Shown piece after piece: positions 1 to 5,438 of a DNA stretch of 5,438 nt; the first letter of the stretch is position 1; each line of letters begins with the position of its first letter. Below the pieces are notes generated by a model, which was not told where the DNA came from, did no database searches, and saw only the letters and a program-made list of their open reading frames with translations. A program made the translations under genes and the position numbers. The DNA comes from Phycisphaerales bacterium (lineage in GTDB: Bacteria > Planctomycetota > Phycisphaerae > Phycisphaerales > UBA1924), in the NCBI GenBank assembly GCA_003511945.1, contig DOJA01000043.1:1-5438 (forward strand). Direction: 5' to 3'.

Positions 1-138
1 GGCGACGTGATCGTCACCGGCACGCCCGGCGGCGTGGGCTCCGTGCGCAAGCGCTTCTTGAAGCCGGGCGAGACGATCCGCACGCAGATCGAGGGCGTGG
101 GGACGCTCTCGAACCGCTGCGTGGCGCCGAGCGCGTGA
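1..138 (+). CDS. FAH-family enzyme, C-terminal fragment (5' end outside window)
   Basis: Only the last 45 codons are visible, ending at TGA 136-138. The fragment begins GDVIVTGTPGGVG and continues with LKPGETI, IEGVGTL and SN. This is the C-terminal signature of the fumarylacetoacetate hydrolase (FAH) superfamily: an ATGTPxGVG glycine-rich turn near the active site, then LKPGD and IEGIGxLxN. Members are divalent-metal enzymes that hydrolyse, hydrate, isomerise or decarboxylate 2-oxo acids such as fumarylpyruvate, acylpyruvates or 2-hydroxyhepta-2,4-diene-1,7-dioate, usually in aromatic-compound or amino-acid breakdown. The metal-binding Glu/Asp residues lie upstream of the window, so the substrate cannot be assigned. 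The RNA methyltransferase gene begins 4 bp after the stop, so the two are probably co-transcribed. The family call is firm; the reaction is open. Confidence 0.87.
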   Translation, partial: GDVIVTGTPGGVGSVRKRFLKPGETIRTQIEGVGTLSNRCVAPSA

Positions 139-142
139 ACGC

Positions 143-961
143 GTGACGCCGGCGGTCGTCCGCGAGCGTGACGATCCGCGCATCGCGGATTATCTCGCCG
201 TGCGCGAGGCCGAGCTGCTCGCGCGGCGCGGGCTGTTCGTCGCGGAGAGCCGCATCGTGGTGGAGCGGCTGCTCGCTTCGCAGCGCTTCGCGGTGCGCTC
301 GCTGCTGCTGAGCGAGACGGCGCTGGCCGCGCTGACGCCGGCGCTCGCCGCGATTCCCGGCGAGCCGCTCGTGTTCGTCGCCCCGCGCGAGCTGATCTCG
401 TCGCTCGCAGGCTACCCAGTCCATCAGGGCTGCCTCGCGCTCGCGGAACGCGGCCCCGCGACCGCGCCCGAGGCGCTCGTCGCGGAGGCGGGCGCGGGCC
501 TGCTCGTCGCGCTCGAGCAGCTCGGCGATCCCGACAACGTGGGCGGTGTGTTCCGCAACGCGCGCGCCTTCGGCGCGGACGGCGTCTTGCTCGCGCCGGG
601 CGGCGCGGACCCGCTCTACCGCAAGGCGATCCGCGTCTCGATGGGTGCCGCGCTGCGTGTGCCGTTCGCGCGCGACGAGGCCTGGCCGGCCTCGCTGGAC
701 GCGCTGCGCCGTGCGGGGTTCACCGTCATCGGGCTGACCCCCGGCGCCGGCGCGATCGCCATCGACCACGCGGCAGTTGACCTCCCGCCCGCGCGTCGGG
801 TCGCGCTCGTGCTCGGCAGCGAGGGCGACGGCCTCAGCGCGCGGGCCTTGCGGCAGTGCGACACGCTGGTGCGCATCCCGATGGCGCCGGGAGTGGACTC
901 CCTCAACGCCTCGGCGGCGTCGGCCGTCGCGCTCCACCGGCTCGCGGTCCCGCTGGAGTAG
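143..961 (+). CDS. TrmH/SpoU-family RNA 2'-O-ribose methyltransferase
   Basis: This 272-residue protein is predicted to be a cytoplasmic SAM-dependent enzyme that methylates a ribose 2'-OH in rRNA or tRNA. Residues about 10-100 look like the L30e-like substrate-binding domain of SpoU proteins (GLFVAESRIVVERLL, 30-44). Residues about 118-270 are the trefoil-knot (SPOUT) catalytic domain. Motif 1 is DNVGGVFRNARAFG (131-144), with the conserved Asn132 and Arg138. Motif 2 is LVLGSEGDGLS (222-232). Motif 3 is IPMAPGVDSLNASAA (245-259), with Ser-Leu-Asn 253-255. All three motifs are intact, so the protein should be active, and the length is normal for the two-domain family. The start is GTG at 143, 4 bp after the preceding stop; I see no ATG alternative and no strong ribosome binding site, so translational coupling is likely. 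The overall style resembles actinobacterial/planctomycete TrmH-like proteins of unknown target, so I give no symbol. The target nucleotide cannot be read from sequence. Confidence 0.93.
   Translation: MTPAVVRERDDPRIADYLAVREAELLARRGLFVAESRIVVERLLASQRFAVRSLLLSETALAALTPALAAIPGEPLVFVAPRELISSLAGYPVHQGCLALAERGPATAPEALVAEAGAGLLVALEQLGDPDNVGGVFRNARAFGADGVLLAPGGADPLYRKAIRVSMGAALRVPFARDEAWPASLDALRRAGFTVIGLTPGAGAIAIDHAAVDLPPARRVALVLGSEGDGLSARALRQCDTLVRIPMAPGVDSLNASAASAVALHRLAVPLE
955..958 (+). promoter_or_regulatory. Ribosome binding site for the rpiA-like gene
   Basis: A GGAG lies inside the last codons of the methyltransferase gene, 12 nt before the ATG at 971. It is the only purine-rich candidate in front of that start. 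It supports initiation at 971 and co-transcription with the upstream gene. The spacing is a little long, so the call is tentative. Confidence 0.4.
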
Positions 962-970
962 ATTCACCCC

Positions 971-1693
971 ATGACCACCCCGGCTGCGCTCGACGCCCCC
1001 GCCCCTCTCGACCCGCTCGGCCAGGCCGCCGTTGAGCCGGTCGAGCGGGGGATGCTCGTCGGGCTGGGGACGGGCCGGGCGGCGGTGCGGGGCGTCCGGG
1101 CGCTGGCGGCCCGCGCGGCGTGCGAGGGGCTGCGCATCACCGCCGTCGCCACGAGCCGCTCGACCGAAGCGCTGGCGCGGGAACTGGGGCTCCGCGTCCT
1201 GGCCATGGAGGACACCGCCCGCGTCGACCTGCTCTTCGACGGGGCCGACGAGGCCGACGGCTCGCTCCGGCTCATCAAGGGGCGGGGCGGCGCCATGACG
1301 CGCGAGCGCATCGTCGCCCGGGCGGCGGCCCGGACGATCTACCTCGTGCAGCGCGAGAAGATGTCGGCGCGCCTCGGCGCGCTCGCGCCGCTGCCCATCG
1401 AGGTGATGCCCTTCGCGCGGGCCTCCGTGATCGCCCGCCTGCGCGAGTCGGGCCTCGTCCCCGTTGTCCGAACGAACGCCGACGGGACCGGGTTCGTCAC
1501 CGACAACGCGAACCTGGTCCTCGACGCACCCATCCCCGCAGGCGCCGATCCCGATGCGCTCGCGCGGACGCTCGACGCGATGGCGGGCGTCATCGACCAC
1601 GGGCTCTTCCTGACCGAGGCGGACGAACTGCTCATCGAAGAGGGCGAGCGGGGCCCGGTTGCGCGGCTGGAACGGACGCCGCGCCGACGCTAG
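971..1693 (+). CDS. rpiA: Ribose-5-phosphate isomerase A (RpiA), divergent
   Basis: This 240-residue protein is predicted to interconvert ribose 5-phosphate and ribulose 5-phosphate in the non-oxidative pentose phosphate pathway, in the cytoplasm. Visible RpiA blocks are GLGTG (31-35), ATSRSTEALARELG (60-73), DGADEADG (90-97), LIKGRGGAMTRERIVARAA (101-119), PLPIEVMPFA (140-149) and FVTDNANLVLD (175-185). Aligned by eye to E. coli RpiA, the catalytic set is kept: Asp90 (D81), Asp93 (D84), Lys103 (K94), Glu112 (E103), and Lys130 for K121. Two conserved sites differ. The phosphate-loop GTGST is GTGRA here, with Arg36 and Ala37 replacing Ser and Thr. The usual DxSK reads REK before Lys130. The protein is about 20 residues longer than E. 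coli RpiA, with a Pro/Ala-rich N-terminus and an Arg-rich C-terminus. It starts 9 bp after the methyltransferase stop. Its own TAG shares bases with the stop of the opposing gene. The fold is certain; activity on R5P is likely but not assured. Confidence 0.9.
   Translation: MTTPAALDAPAPLDPLGQAAVEPVERGMLVGLGTGRAAVRGVRALAARAACEGLRITAVATSRSTEALARELGLRVLAMEDTARVDLLFDGADEADGSLRLIKGRGGAMTRERIVARAAARTIYLVQREKMSARLGALAPLPIEVMPFARASVIARLRESGLVPVVRTNADGTGFVTDNANLVLDAPIPAGADPDALARTLDAMAGVIDHGLFLTEADELLIEEGERGPVARLERTPRRR
1690..1693. other. Palindromic CTAG shared by two convergent stop codons
   Basis: The rpiA stop is TAG at 1691-1693 on the + strand. The sua5 stop is TAG on the - strand, read 1692-1690. 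Both come from the single self-complementary CTAG, so the two coding regions overlap by 4 bp and leave no intergenic space. No terminator can lie between them: any transcription end must fall inside the opposing gene, so the transcripts are likely to overlap at their 3' ends. Confidence 0.9.
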
Positions 1694-2679
1694 TGCGTGG
1701 TCGCACGCCTCAGGCGGTCCCGGACCGCGTCCCACAGCGGGCCTTGGTCGTCCGGGCGCTGGATGGCGATGAGCGCCGGGCGGAGGTCGTCCGCCTCGTG
1801 CAGCGCCTCGTACAGCCGGGCGGCGTAGCCGGGGGCGTCGGGCGGCATCCGAATGACCCGGTGCGGGGGGGCGACAACCAGCGAGCCATCCCGGGTCAGC
1901 ACGACGACGGTGGCGCCCCGGTGCGCGCCCAAGAGCGCATGAAGCCCGCCGGGCTCGACCAGGCGCGCCGGGGCGCGCGGCGCGTAGTGGCGGTCCAGCA
2001 GCCCCGGCGCCGGCAGGGGCGATTCGGGGCAGGGCACCGGCGCCGGACCTTCGTCAACCGCTCCGCCCAGCGCTGCGGCGATGTCTTCCGGCGCAATGGC
2101 CCCGCGCCGCAGCACCCGCGCCGGGCGATCCACCAGCGACACCACGGTGGACTCGATCCCCGCGCGGCAAGGCCCCCCCTCGAGCACCAGCACCTGGTCC
2201 GCTGGGAACGCCCCCCGGACCCGGGCGCTGGTGGTGGGGCTGACGGCGCCCGATGGGTTCGCGCTCGGTCCGACGATCGGCCCGCCGAACGCGCGGATCA
2301 GCGCCAGCGCGACCGGGTGATCCGGGCACCGCAGCGCCACGGTCTCGCCCCCGCCCGTGACGATGAGCGGGACTGTCGGGCCGCGGGGCACGACGATCGT
2401 CAGCGGGCCGGGCCAGAACCGCCGGGCCAGCGCCGATGCGCCGGGCGGCCACGCGCCCGCGATGCTCCGCGCCATCGCCTCGCTGTCGACATGGACGATC
2501 AGCGGGTTCCGCGCCGGGCGTCCCTTGGCCTCGAACACTCTCCGGACGGCGTGCTCGTCGCGCGCGTCGGCGCCCAGGCCGTAGACCGTCTCGGTGGGGA
2601 AGGCGACCAGCCCGCCGGCGCGGAGGCGATCGACCGCCCGCGCGATGGACGCGTCGTCCGCCCCCGCCCGGGCGTTCAC
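1690..2679 (-). CDS. Threonylcarbamoyl-AMP synthase, Sua5/YrdC/YwlC family with C-terminal Sua5 domain
   Basis: This 329-residue cytoplasmic enzyme is predicted to make L-threonylcarbamoyladenylate from threonine, bicarbonate and ATP. That is the first step of the t6A modification at position 37 of tRNAs reading ANN codons; TsaD and its partners complete the transfer. The YrdC-like domain spans about 10-208. It shows PTETVYGLG (28-36), KGRPxxNPL (52-60), FWPGPLTIV (88-96), VALRCPDHP (114-122), GPSANPSG (137-144) and GIESTVV (174-180). The nucleotide-binding Lys52, Arg54, Ser139 and Asn141 are present. A Pro-rich linker (about 212-225) leads to DRHYAP (229-234), typical of the Sua5 interdomain segment, then a C-terminal Sua5 domain. 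The length fits two-domain Sua5 (about 330-350) rather than the short YrdC/TsaC (about 190). The start is GTG at 2679, overlapping the tolC stop as GTGA. The next in-frame Met is residue 69, beyond essential motifs, so the GTG is needed. No independent ribosome binding site is evident, which points to coupling with tolC. Confidence 0.94.
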   Translation of the reverse strand: MNARAGADDASIARAVDRLRAGGLVAFPTETVYGLGADARDEHAVRRVFEAKGRPARNPLIVHVDSEAMARSIAGAWPPGASALARRFWPGPLTIVVPRGPTVPLIVTGGGETVALRCPDHPVALALIRAFGGPIVGPSANPSGAVSPTTSARVRGAFPADQVLVLEGGPCRAGIESTVVSLVDRPARVLRRGAIAPEDIAAALGGAVDEGPAPVPCPESPLPAPGLLDRHYAPRAPARLVEPGGLHALLGAHRGATVVVLTRDGSLVVAPPHRVIRMPPDAPGYAARLYEALHEADDLRPALIAIQRPDDQGPLWDAVRDRLRRATTH

Positions 2680-4445
2680 CGGCGTGCGCCCGCGTCGGGC
2701 ACGACGAAGCGCACGCGGTTTCGTTCGAGCGCGGTGCCGGTGGCGCGGTGGAGCTCCGCGAGGGCGATGCTGTAATCGGCCAGGGCCTGCACCTCGTCGC
2801 CCTCGGCGGCCGCCAGCGCCTCCTGGCGTCGGAACTTCAGGTCCAGGAAGTCGGGCGTGAGAGACTGGATGGTCTGCTCCTGCACGAGGAGCGTGCGCAG
2901 GTTCTCCGCCGCCGCCAGGCGCGCGGTGCGGGTCTGCTCGATGAGCCGGTAGTTCGTGCTCAGGTTCCGCAGGGCCGTGCGGACCTCCAGGGCGATGTCC
3001 TGCACCGTGCGCCGGTACCCGACGGCGGACTGCATCCGCTCCAGTTGACGCTGGCGGAACTGCGCCTCGGCGGCGCGGTTCCCGATGGGCTGCTCGAACA
3101 CGGCGCCGAGCAGCAGGTCGACGAACCGGGCCGAGCCGACATCGGAGTAGGCGTCGCCGACATCGCGGTCGAGACCCTGGAACTGGGCCGCGAACGAGAG
3201 GTCCAGCAGCGGCAGGCGTGCGTTGTCCGCGACGGTCTGGCGGATCGAGGCGTCGTCGATCGACAGGATGGCGATCTGCACCTCGGGGCGATTGGCCAGC
3301 GCGGTGGTGAGCGAGTCGTACAGACTGACCGCGACCGGCGCATCCAGGGTGTTGTCGGCGGGGTCGATCAGCGCGTCGCTGCCGACGGTCAGGTCGGGGT
3401 CGTTGATGAGCGCCTTGAGCCGGTCGGACTGCTGGCGCAGTGTGTTGGTGGCGCGGATGACATTGGCGCGCCGGCGCTCGACGGTGGCCACCGCGTCGGA
3501 GAACTCCGCGGGCTTCACATCGAACGCCAGGCGGCTCTTGAGCACATCGCGCGTCTCCACGCCGCGCTCCAGGAGCCGGATGAAGATCTTCAGGTTCTGC
3601 TGCGCCTGCACCAGGTCCCAGTAGGCCCGCTCGACCTCCGTGACCGTGGCGATGAGCGTGCGACGGTACTCCTCGACCGAGCGCCGCTCGGTGTTCTGCG
3701 CCAGGCGGACCTCCGCCAGCGCGACATCCGACCCGAATCCGCGCAGCAGCGGCTGGTCGTAGGCGATGTTCAGCTCGGCCCGGTTGGAAGGGTCGGGCGA
3801 GAACTGCGTCCCGGTGTCGCGGTTGTCCAGGTAGGTCTGCCCCTGGCTGATCGACAGGTTCCCGCCGGAGGTCAGCTGCTTGCGGATCCCCGTCGTGTAG
3901 CCCACCGACTGGTTCACTCGCGACGAGGTGCCCACATTCACCCCCCCGACCTGGGGAGTGAGCTGGGGCTCGTCCACGCTGGACCACTCGACATTCCCGA
4001 AGAACACCCAGTCGAACGCCGCCCGGGCCGCGACGACCTGCGCCTCGGCGATGGCCGGGTCGATCCGCGCGCTCTGGACGCCCAGGTTGTGCTCGATCGC
4101 CCGCAGCACCGCCTGCTGGAGGGACATCCTCACCGGCAGATCGACCTCATCCGGCAGACCGGGCGACAGCGGGGGCACCCCCGGTTCGTACGCCGTCGGG
4201 CCGGCCATCCGCTCGAGCTCCTGCAGGCGCTCGGGCGGGAAGCTGAGTTCACCCGGCTGGCGCACGAGATCGACCGGCTCCGGGCGGTCGGTCGAAGGGC
4301 GGAGCTCCCGTGCCGCCGACTCGCGCACCGACTCGCGCAGCGTCTCGGTTGAGGCCTCCTGGAGCGGGCTGACGCAGCCCGCGAGAAGGATGAGCGCCGC
4401 CGCCGTTGGCACGGCGCGGTGGTAGGATGTGGGGGCACGGGTCAT
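2676..4445 (-). CDS. TolC-family outer-membrane efflux lipoprotein
   Basis: This 589-residue protein is predicted to form the trimeric outer-membrane exit duct of a type I secretion system or multidrug efflux pump. It opens with a positively charged N-terminus, a hydrophobic stretch and the lipobox LAGC (21-24), so Cys24 should be acylated; Val at +2 fits outer-membrane targeting. Residues 25-107 are a Pro/Glu/Arg-rich segment outside the core fold. Two OEP repeats follow, at about 108-347 and 375-567. Each has long heptad-like helices rich in Ala/Leu/Gln/Arg and a beta segment, including YDQPLLRGFG (229-238), NRPEVQIA (385-392), FEQPIGNRAAEAQ (450-462) and LAELHRATGTAL (562-573). The ATG at 4445 is chosen because it puts the signal sequence and lipobox at the very N-terminus. 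The stop overlaps the sua5 GTG. No membrane-fusion or inner-membrane pump gene lies in the window, so the transported substrate is unknown. Confidence 0.93.
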   Translation of the reverse strand: MTRAPTSYHRAVPTAAALILLAGCVSPLQEASTETLRESVRESAARELRPSTDRPEPVDLVRQPGELSFPPERLQELERMAGPTAYEPGVPPLSPGLPDEVDLPVRMSLQQAVLRAIEHNLGVQSARIDPAIAEAQVVAARAAFDWVFFGNVEWSSVDEPQLTPQVGGVNVGTSSRVNQSVGYTTGIRKQLTSGGNLSISQGQTYLDNRDTGTQFSPDPSNRAELNIAYDQPLLRGFGSDVALAEVRLAQNTERRSVEEYRRTLIATVTEVERAYWDLVQAQQNLKIFIRLLERGVETRDVLKSRLAFDVKPAEFSDAVATVERRRANVIRATNTLRQQSDRLKALINDPDLTVGSDALIDPADNTLDAPVAVSLYDSLTTALANRPEVQIAILSIDDASIRQTVADNARLPLLDLSFAAQFQGLDRDVGDAYSDVGSARFVDLLLGAVFEQPIGNRAAEAQFRQRQLERMQSAVGYRRTVQDIALEVRTALRNLSTNYRLIEQTRTARLAAAENLRTLLVQEQTIQSLTPDFLDLKFRRQEALAAAEGDEVQALADYSIALAELHRATGTALERNRVRFVVPDAGARR

Positions 4446-4589
4446 ATGGCCCCCAGCGTACGCGCAGCGTCGTCCGCGGGTCAAAGACGCCCTTCGGCCG
4501 ATGATTACAGGCGACGCTCCGCGCCCGACGGCCCTCCCATCGGCCCCGGCGCCCGCGCTCACGCCCACCACGGAAGGACCGATCGAACC
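4446..4589. promoter_or_regulatory. Divergent intergenic region between tolC and the SH3-like gene
   Basis: These 144 bp are the only sizeable non-coding gap and must hold the 5' signals for both divergent genes. Most of it is as GC-rich as the coding DNA. The exception is a patch at about 4481-4510, containing tcaaagacgc and atgattacag, the natural place for promoter elements. Read on the - strand it gives TGTAATCAT, loosely like an extended -10 box for tolC about 55-60 bp upstream of its ATG, but I see no matching -35. No clear operator palindrome or riboswitch-like structure is visible. The regulatory role is inferred from layout. Confidence 0.4.
4574..4578 (+). promoter_or_regulatory. Ribosome binding site for the SH3-like gene
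   Basis: AAGGA, within GGAAGGA, lies 11 nt before the ATG at 4590. It supports that ATG over the in-frame ATG at 4446, which lies directly against the tolC start with tolC coding sequence behind it. Confidence 0.5.
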
Positions 4590-5438
4590 ATGACTCACCA
4601 CACCCGCCTGGCCCGCGTTGCTCTGGGCGTCGCCCTGGGCGCCGTCGCGCCGATGCCCTCTTCGGTGTCGCCCGCGTTCGGGCAGACTTCTCCCGCTGCG
4701 GCTCCCGCGCCCGCGGGCTCCACCCGATTCGTGGTCCCCAACGCCGACGGCGCCCAGATGCGTTGCAACCCCGGGACCGCGTGGTACCCCGTCGCGACGC
4801 TGACCCGCCGGTCGGTGTTGAGAGTGGTGGGCGAGGCCGAGGGCTGGCTCCGCGTCGAGTACCCCCGCGGCGCCCCGGCCGTCGTGAAGTCCGACGAGGT
4901 GGAACTGAACCAGGCCAGGGGCACCGCGACGCTCACCCGGCGTTCCCGCCTCCGCGCCCACAACCCCGCCGACCCCGTGTTCGAGGAGTCGTTCAAGGCC
5001 ATCTTCGACGACTTCCTGCTCCCGGGGGTCACGATGAAGTACCTGGGCGAACTGAAGAACCGAACCGGCGCCGTCAGCGGCCTGCTCGTCGAAGCCCCAC
5101 CCGGGGCGACCGGCTTTGTCCTGGCCCGCGATGTCCGCGACGCCACCCCCGCGGAAATCGAGCAGTTCTCCTCCCAGCCCCCGTCCACCCCGGCGCCCGC
5201 TCCCGCCCCGGGGACCACCCCGGCGCCGGCGCCCGCGCAGGTGGCCCAGCAGCCCGCACCAGCCCCATCGGGCGCAACCGATCCTGCCGCCCCGGCGCCC
5301 ACCGACCCGCCGACCCTCGTCCAGACACTTCCTCCCCAGCAGACGCCCGCGACCGAAGCGCCCGTCAGCGAGGCGGCCGCGCAGGAACCCCCCGCCACCC
5401 CCGGGTCCCCCGGAACCCCCGGAACCCCCGGAACCCCC
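4590..5438 (+). CDS. Secreted SH3-like domain protein with Pro/Ala-rich tail (3' end outside window)
   Basis: There are 283 in-frame codons with no stop before the window edge. Residues 1-31 form a signal peptide: HHTRLAR, then a hydrophobic ALGVALGAVA core, with cleavage probably after AFG at 31. Residues 46-107 resemble a bacterial SH3 domain: VVPNADGAQMRCNPGTAWYPVATL, split here as VVPNADGAQMRCN (48-60) and PGTAWYPVATL (61-71), then VLRVVGEAEGWLRVEYP (76-92). Residues 111-184 look like a second, more divergent copy: ATLTRRSRLRAHN (113-125), TMKYLGEL (148-155) and GFVLARDVRDA (175-185). From about 196 the chain is disordered Pro/Ala/Thr-rich sequence (PAPAPAP runs), ending in Gly-Thr-Pro triplets encoded by a 9-bp repeat. 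The protein is probably periplasmic or exported. SH3-like folds often bind peptidoglycan or mediate protein contacts, but nothing here fixes a ligand, and no catalytic domain is visible in this part. It is divergent from tolC and may share regulation with it. Confidence 0.75.
   Translation, partial: MTHHTRLARVALGVALGAVAPMPSSVSPAFGQTSPAAAPAPAGSTRFVVPNADGAQMRCNPGTAWYPVATLTRRSVLRVVGEAEGWLRVEYPRGAPAVVKSDEVELNQARGTATLTRRSRLRAHNPADPVFEESFKAIFDDFLLPGVTMKYLGELKNRTGAVSGLLVEAPPGATGFVLARDVRDATPAEIEQFSSQPPSTPAPAPAPGTTPAPAPAQVAQQPAPAPSGATDPAAPAPTDPPTLVQTLPPQQTPATEAPVSEAAAQEPPATPGSPGTPGTPGTP
5400..5438 (+). repeat. 9-bp tandem repeat encoding Pro-Gly-Ser/Thr triplets, running off the edge
   Basis: The unit CCCGGAACC occurs three times exactly (5409-5417, 5418-5426, 5427-5435). 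A variant copy, CCCGGGTCC, precedes it (5400-5408), and the first three bases of another copy follow (5436-5438). The repeat is in frame and encodes PGS then (PGT)n, a collagen-like Gly-x-Pro pattern at the end of the visible SH3-like protein. The total copy number is unknown because the window stops inside the array. Confidence 0.85.

Noticed and set aside
14..1735. A 573-codon open frame on the - strand running opposite the first three genes
   Set aside because: The translation is Arg/Ala/Gly-rich with no recognisable domain. It lies opposite three genes with clear family motifs. Long antisense open frames are expected in very GC-rich coding DNA.
1120..4352. Two long open frames on the + strand (1120-2775 and 2436-4352) opposite sua5 and tolC
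   Set aside because: Both give low-complexity Arg/Ala/Gly-rich translations with no domain, and the opposite strand carries unmistakable Sua5 and TolC motifs. They are GC-bias shadows.
4446..4589. An N-terminal extension of the SH3-like gene starting at the ATG at 4446, which stays open in frame to 4590
   Set aside because: It would place 48 Arg/Pro/Ala-rich residues before a good signal peptide. It would also put its start directly against the tolC ATG (CATATG) with no upstream leader. The ATG at 4590 has a purine-rich ribosome binding site.
4446..4961. Extension of the TolC reading frame upstream of 4445 to 4961 on the - strand
   Set aside because: The frame stays open, but it would bury the lipoprotein signal and the LAGC lipobox in the middle of the protein and run through the divergent gene.
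4595..5398. A 267-codon - strand open frame rich in Gly/Ala/Ser, opposite the SH3-like gene
   Set aside because: The Gly/Ala runs mirror the Pro/Ala codons of the + strand tail. The + strand frame has a signal peptide, a ribosome binding site and SH3-like patterns, so it is the better gene.
1..5438. A novel defence, mobile or CRISPR-type system
   Set aside because: I read both strands for transposases, integrases, direct or inverted repeats at gene borders, CRISPR spacing, tRNA or rRNA genes and reverse transcriptases, and saw none. Apart from the partly unassigned SH3-like protein, the genes belong to well-known families.

Overview
The window looks like a short piece of a very GC-rich genome from a Gram-negative bacterium. 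It is densely packed with ordinary chromosomal genes. The envelope type follows from a TolC-type outer-membrane lipoprotein. The lineage is an inference: the style of the TolC protein (a 'QPLLRGFG' motif) and the secreted SH3-like protein with a Pro/Ala tail resemble Planctomycetota, perhaps the Phycisphaerae. Other high-GC Gram-negative phyla are not excluded. Genes at both edges are cut, and the right edge falls inside a 9-bp tandem repeat, so the window may be a whole small contig.

Layout. Bases 1-1693 (+ strand) hold a tight three-gene run: the 3' end of a fumarylacetoacetate hydrolase (FAH) family enzyme, then a TrmH/SpoU-family RNA 2'-O-methyltransferase (gap 4 bp), then a divergent ribose-5-phosphate isomerase A (gap 9 bp). 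Bases 4445-1690 (- strand) hold a two-gene unit: a TolC-family outer-membrane efflux lipoprotein, then a Sua5-type threonylcarbamoyl-AMP synthase that starts inside the tolC stop codon (GTGA overlap). The two units converge on one palindromic CTAG at 1690-1693, which supplies both TAG stops. A 144-bp gap (4446-4589) separates tolC from a divergent gene (4590 to the edge) for a secreted protein with two SH3-like segments and a Pro/Ala-rich tail.

Function. Two genes serve RNA modification: the SpoU methyltransferase and Sua5, which makes the precursor of the t6A37 tRNA base. One serves the pentose phosphate pathway (RpiA). One probably serves small-molecule catabolism (the FAH-family enzyme). 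Two serve the envelope (TolC and the SH3-like exported protein). They do not form one pathway; the arrangement looks like compact housekeeping packing.

I found no mobile element, CRISPR array, tRNA, rRNA or defence-type cluster, and no convincing undescribed system. The points most worth a second look are the altered phosphate-binding loop of the RpiA homologue, the zero-spacing gene junctions, and the repeat-encoded collagen-like tail at the right edge.
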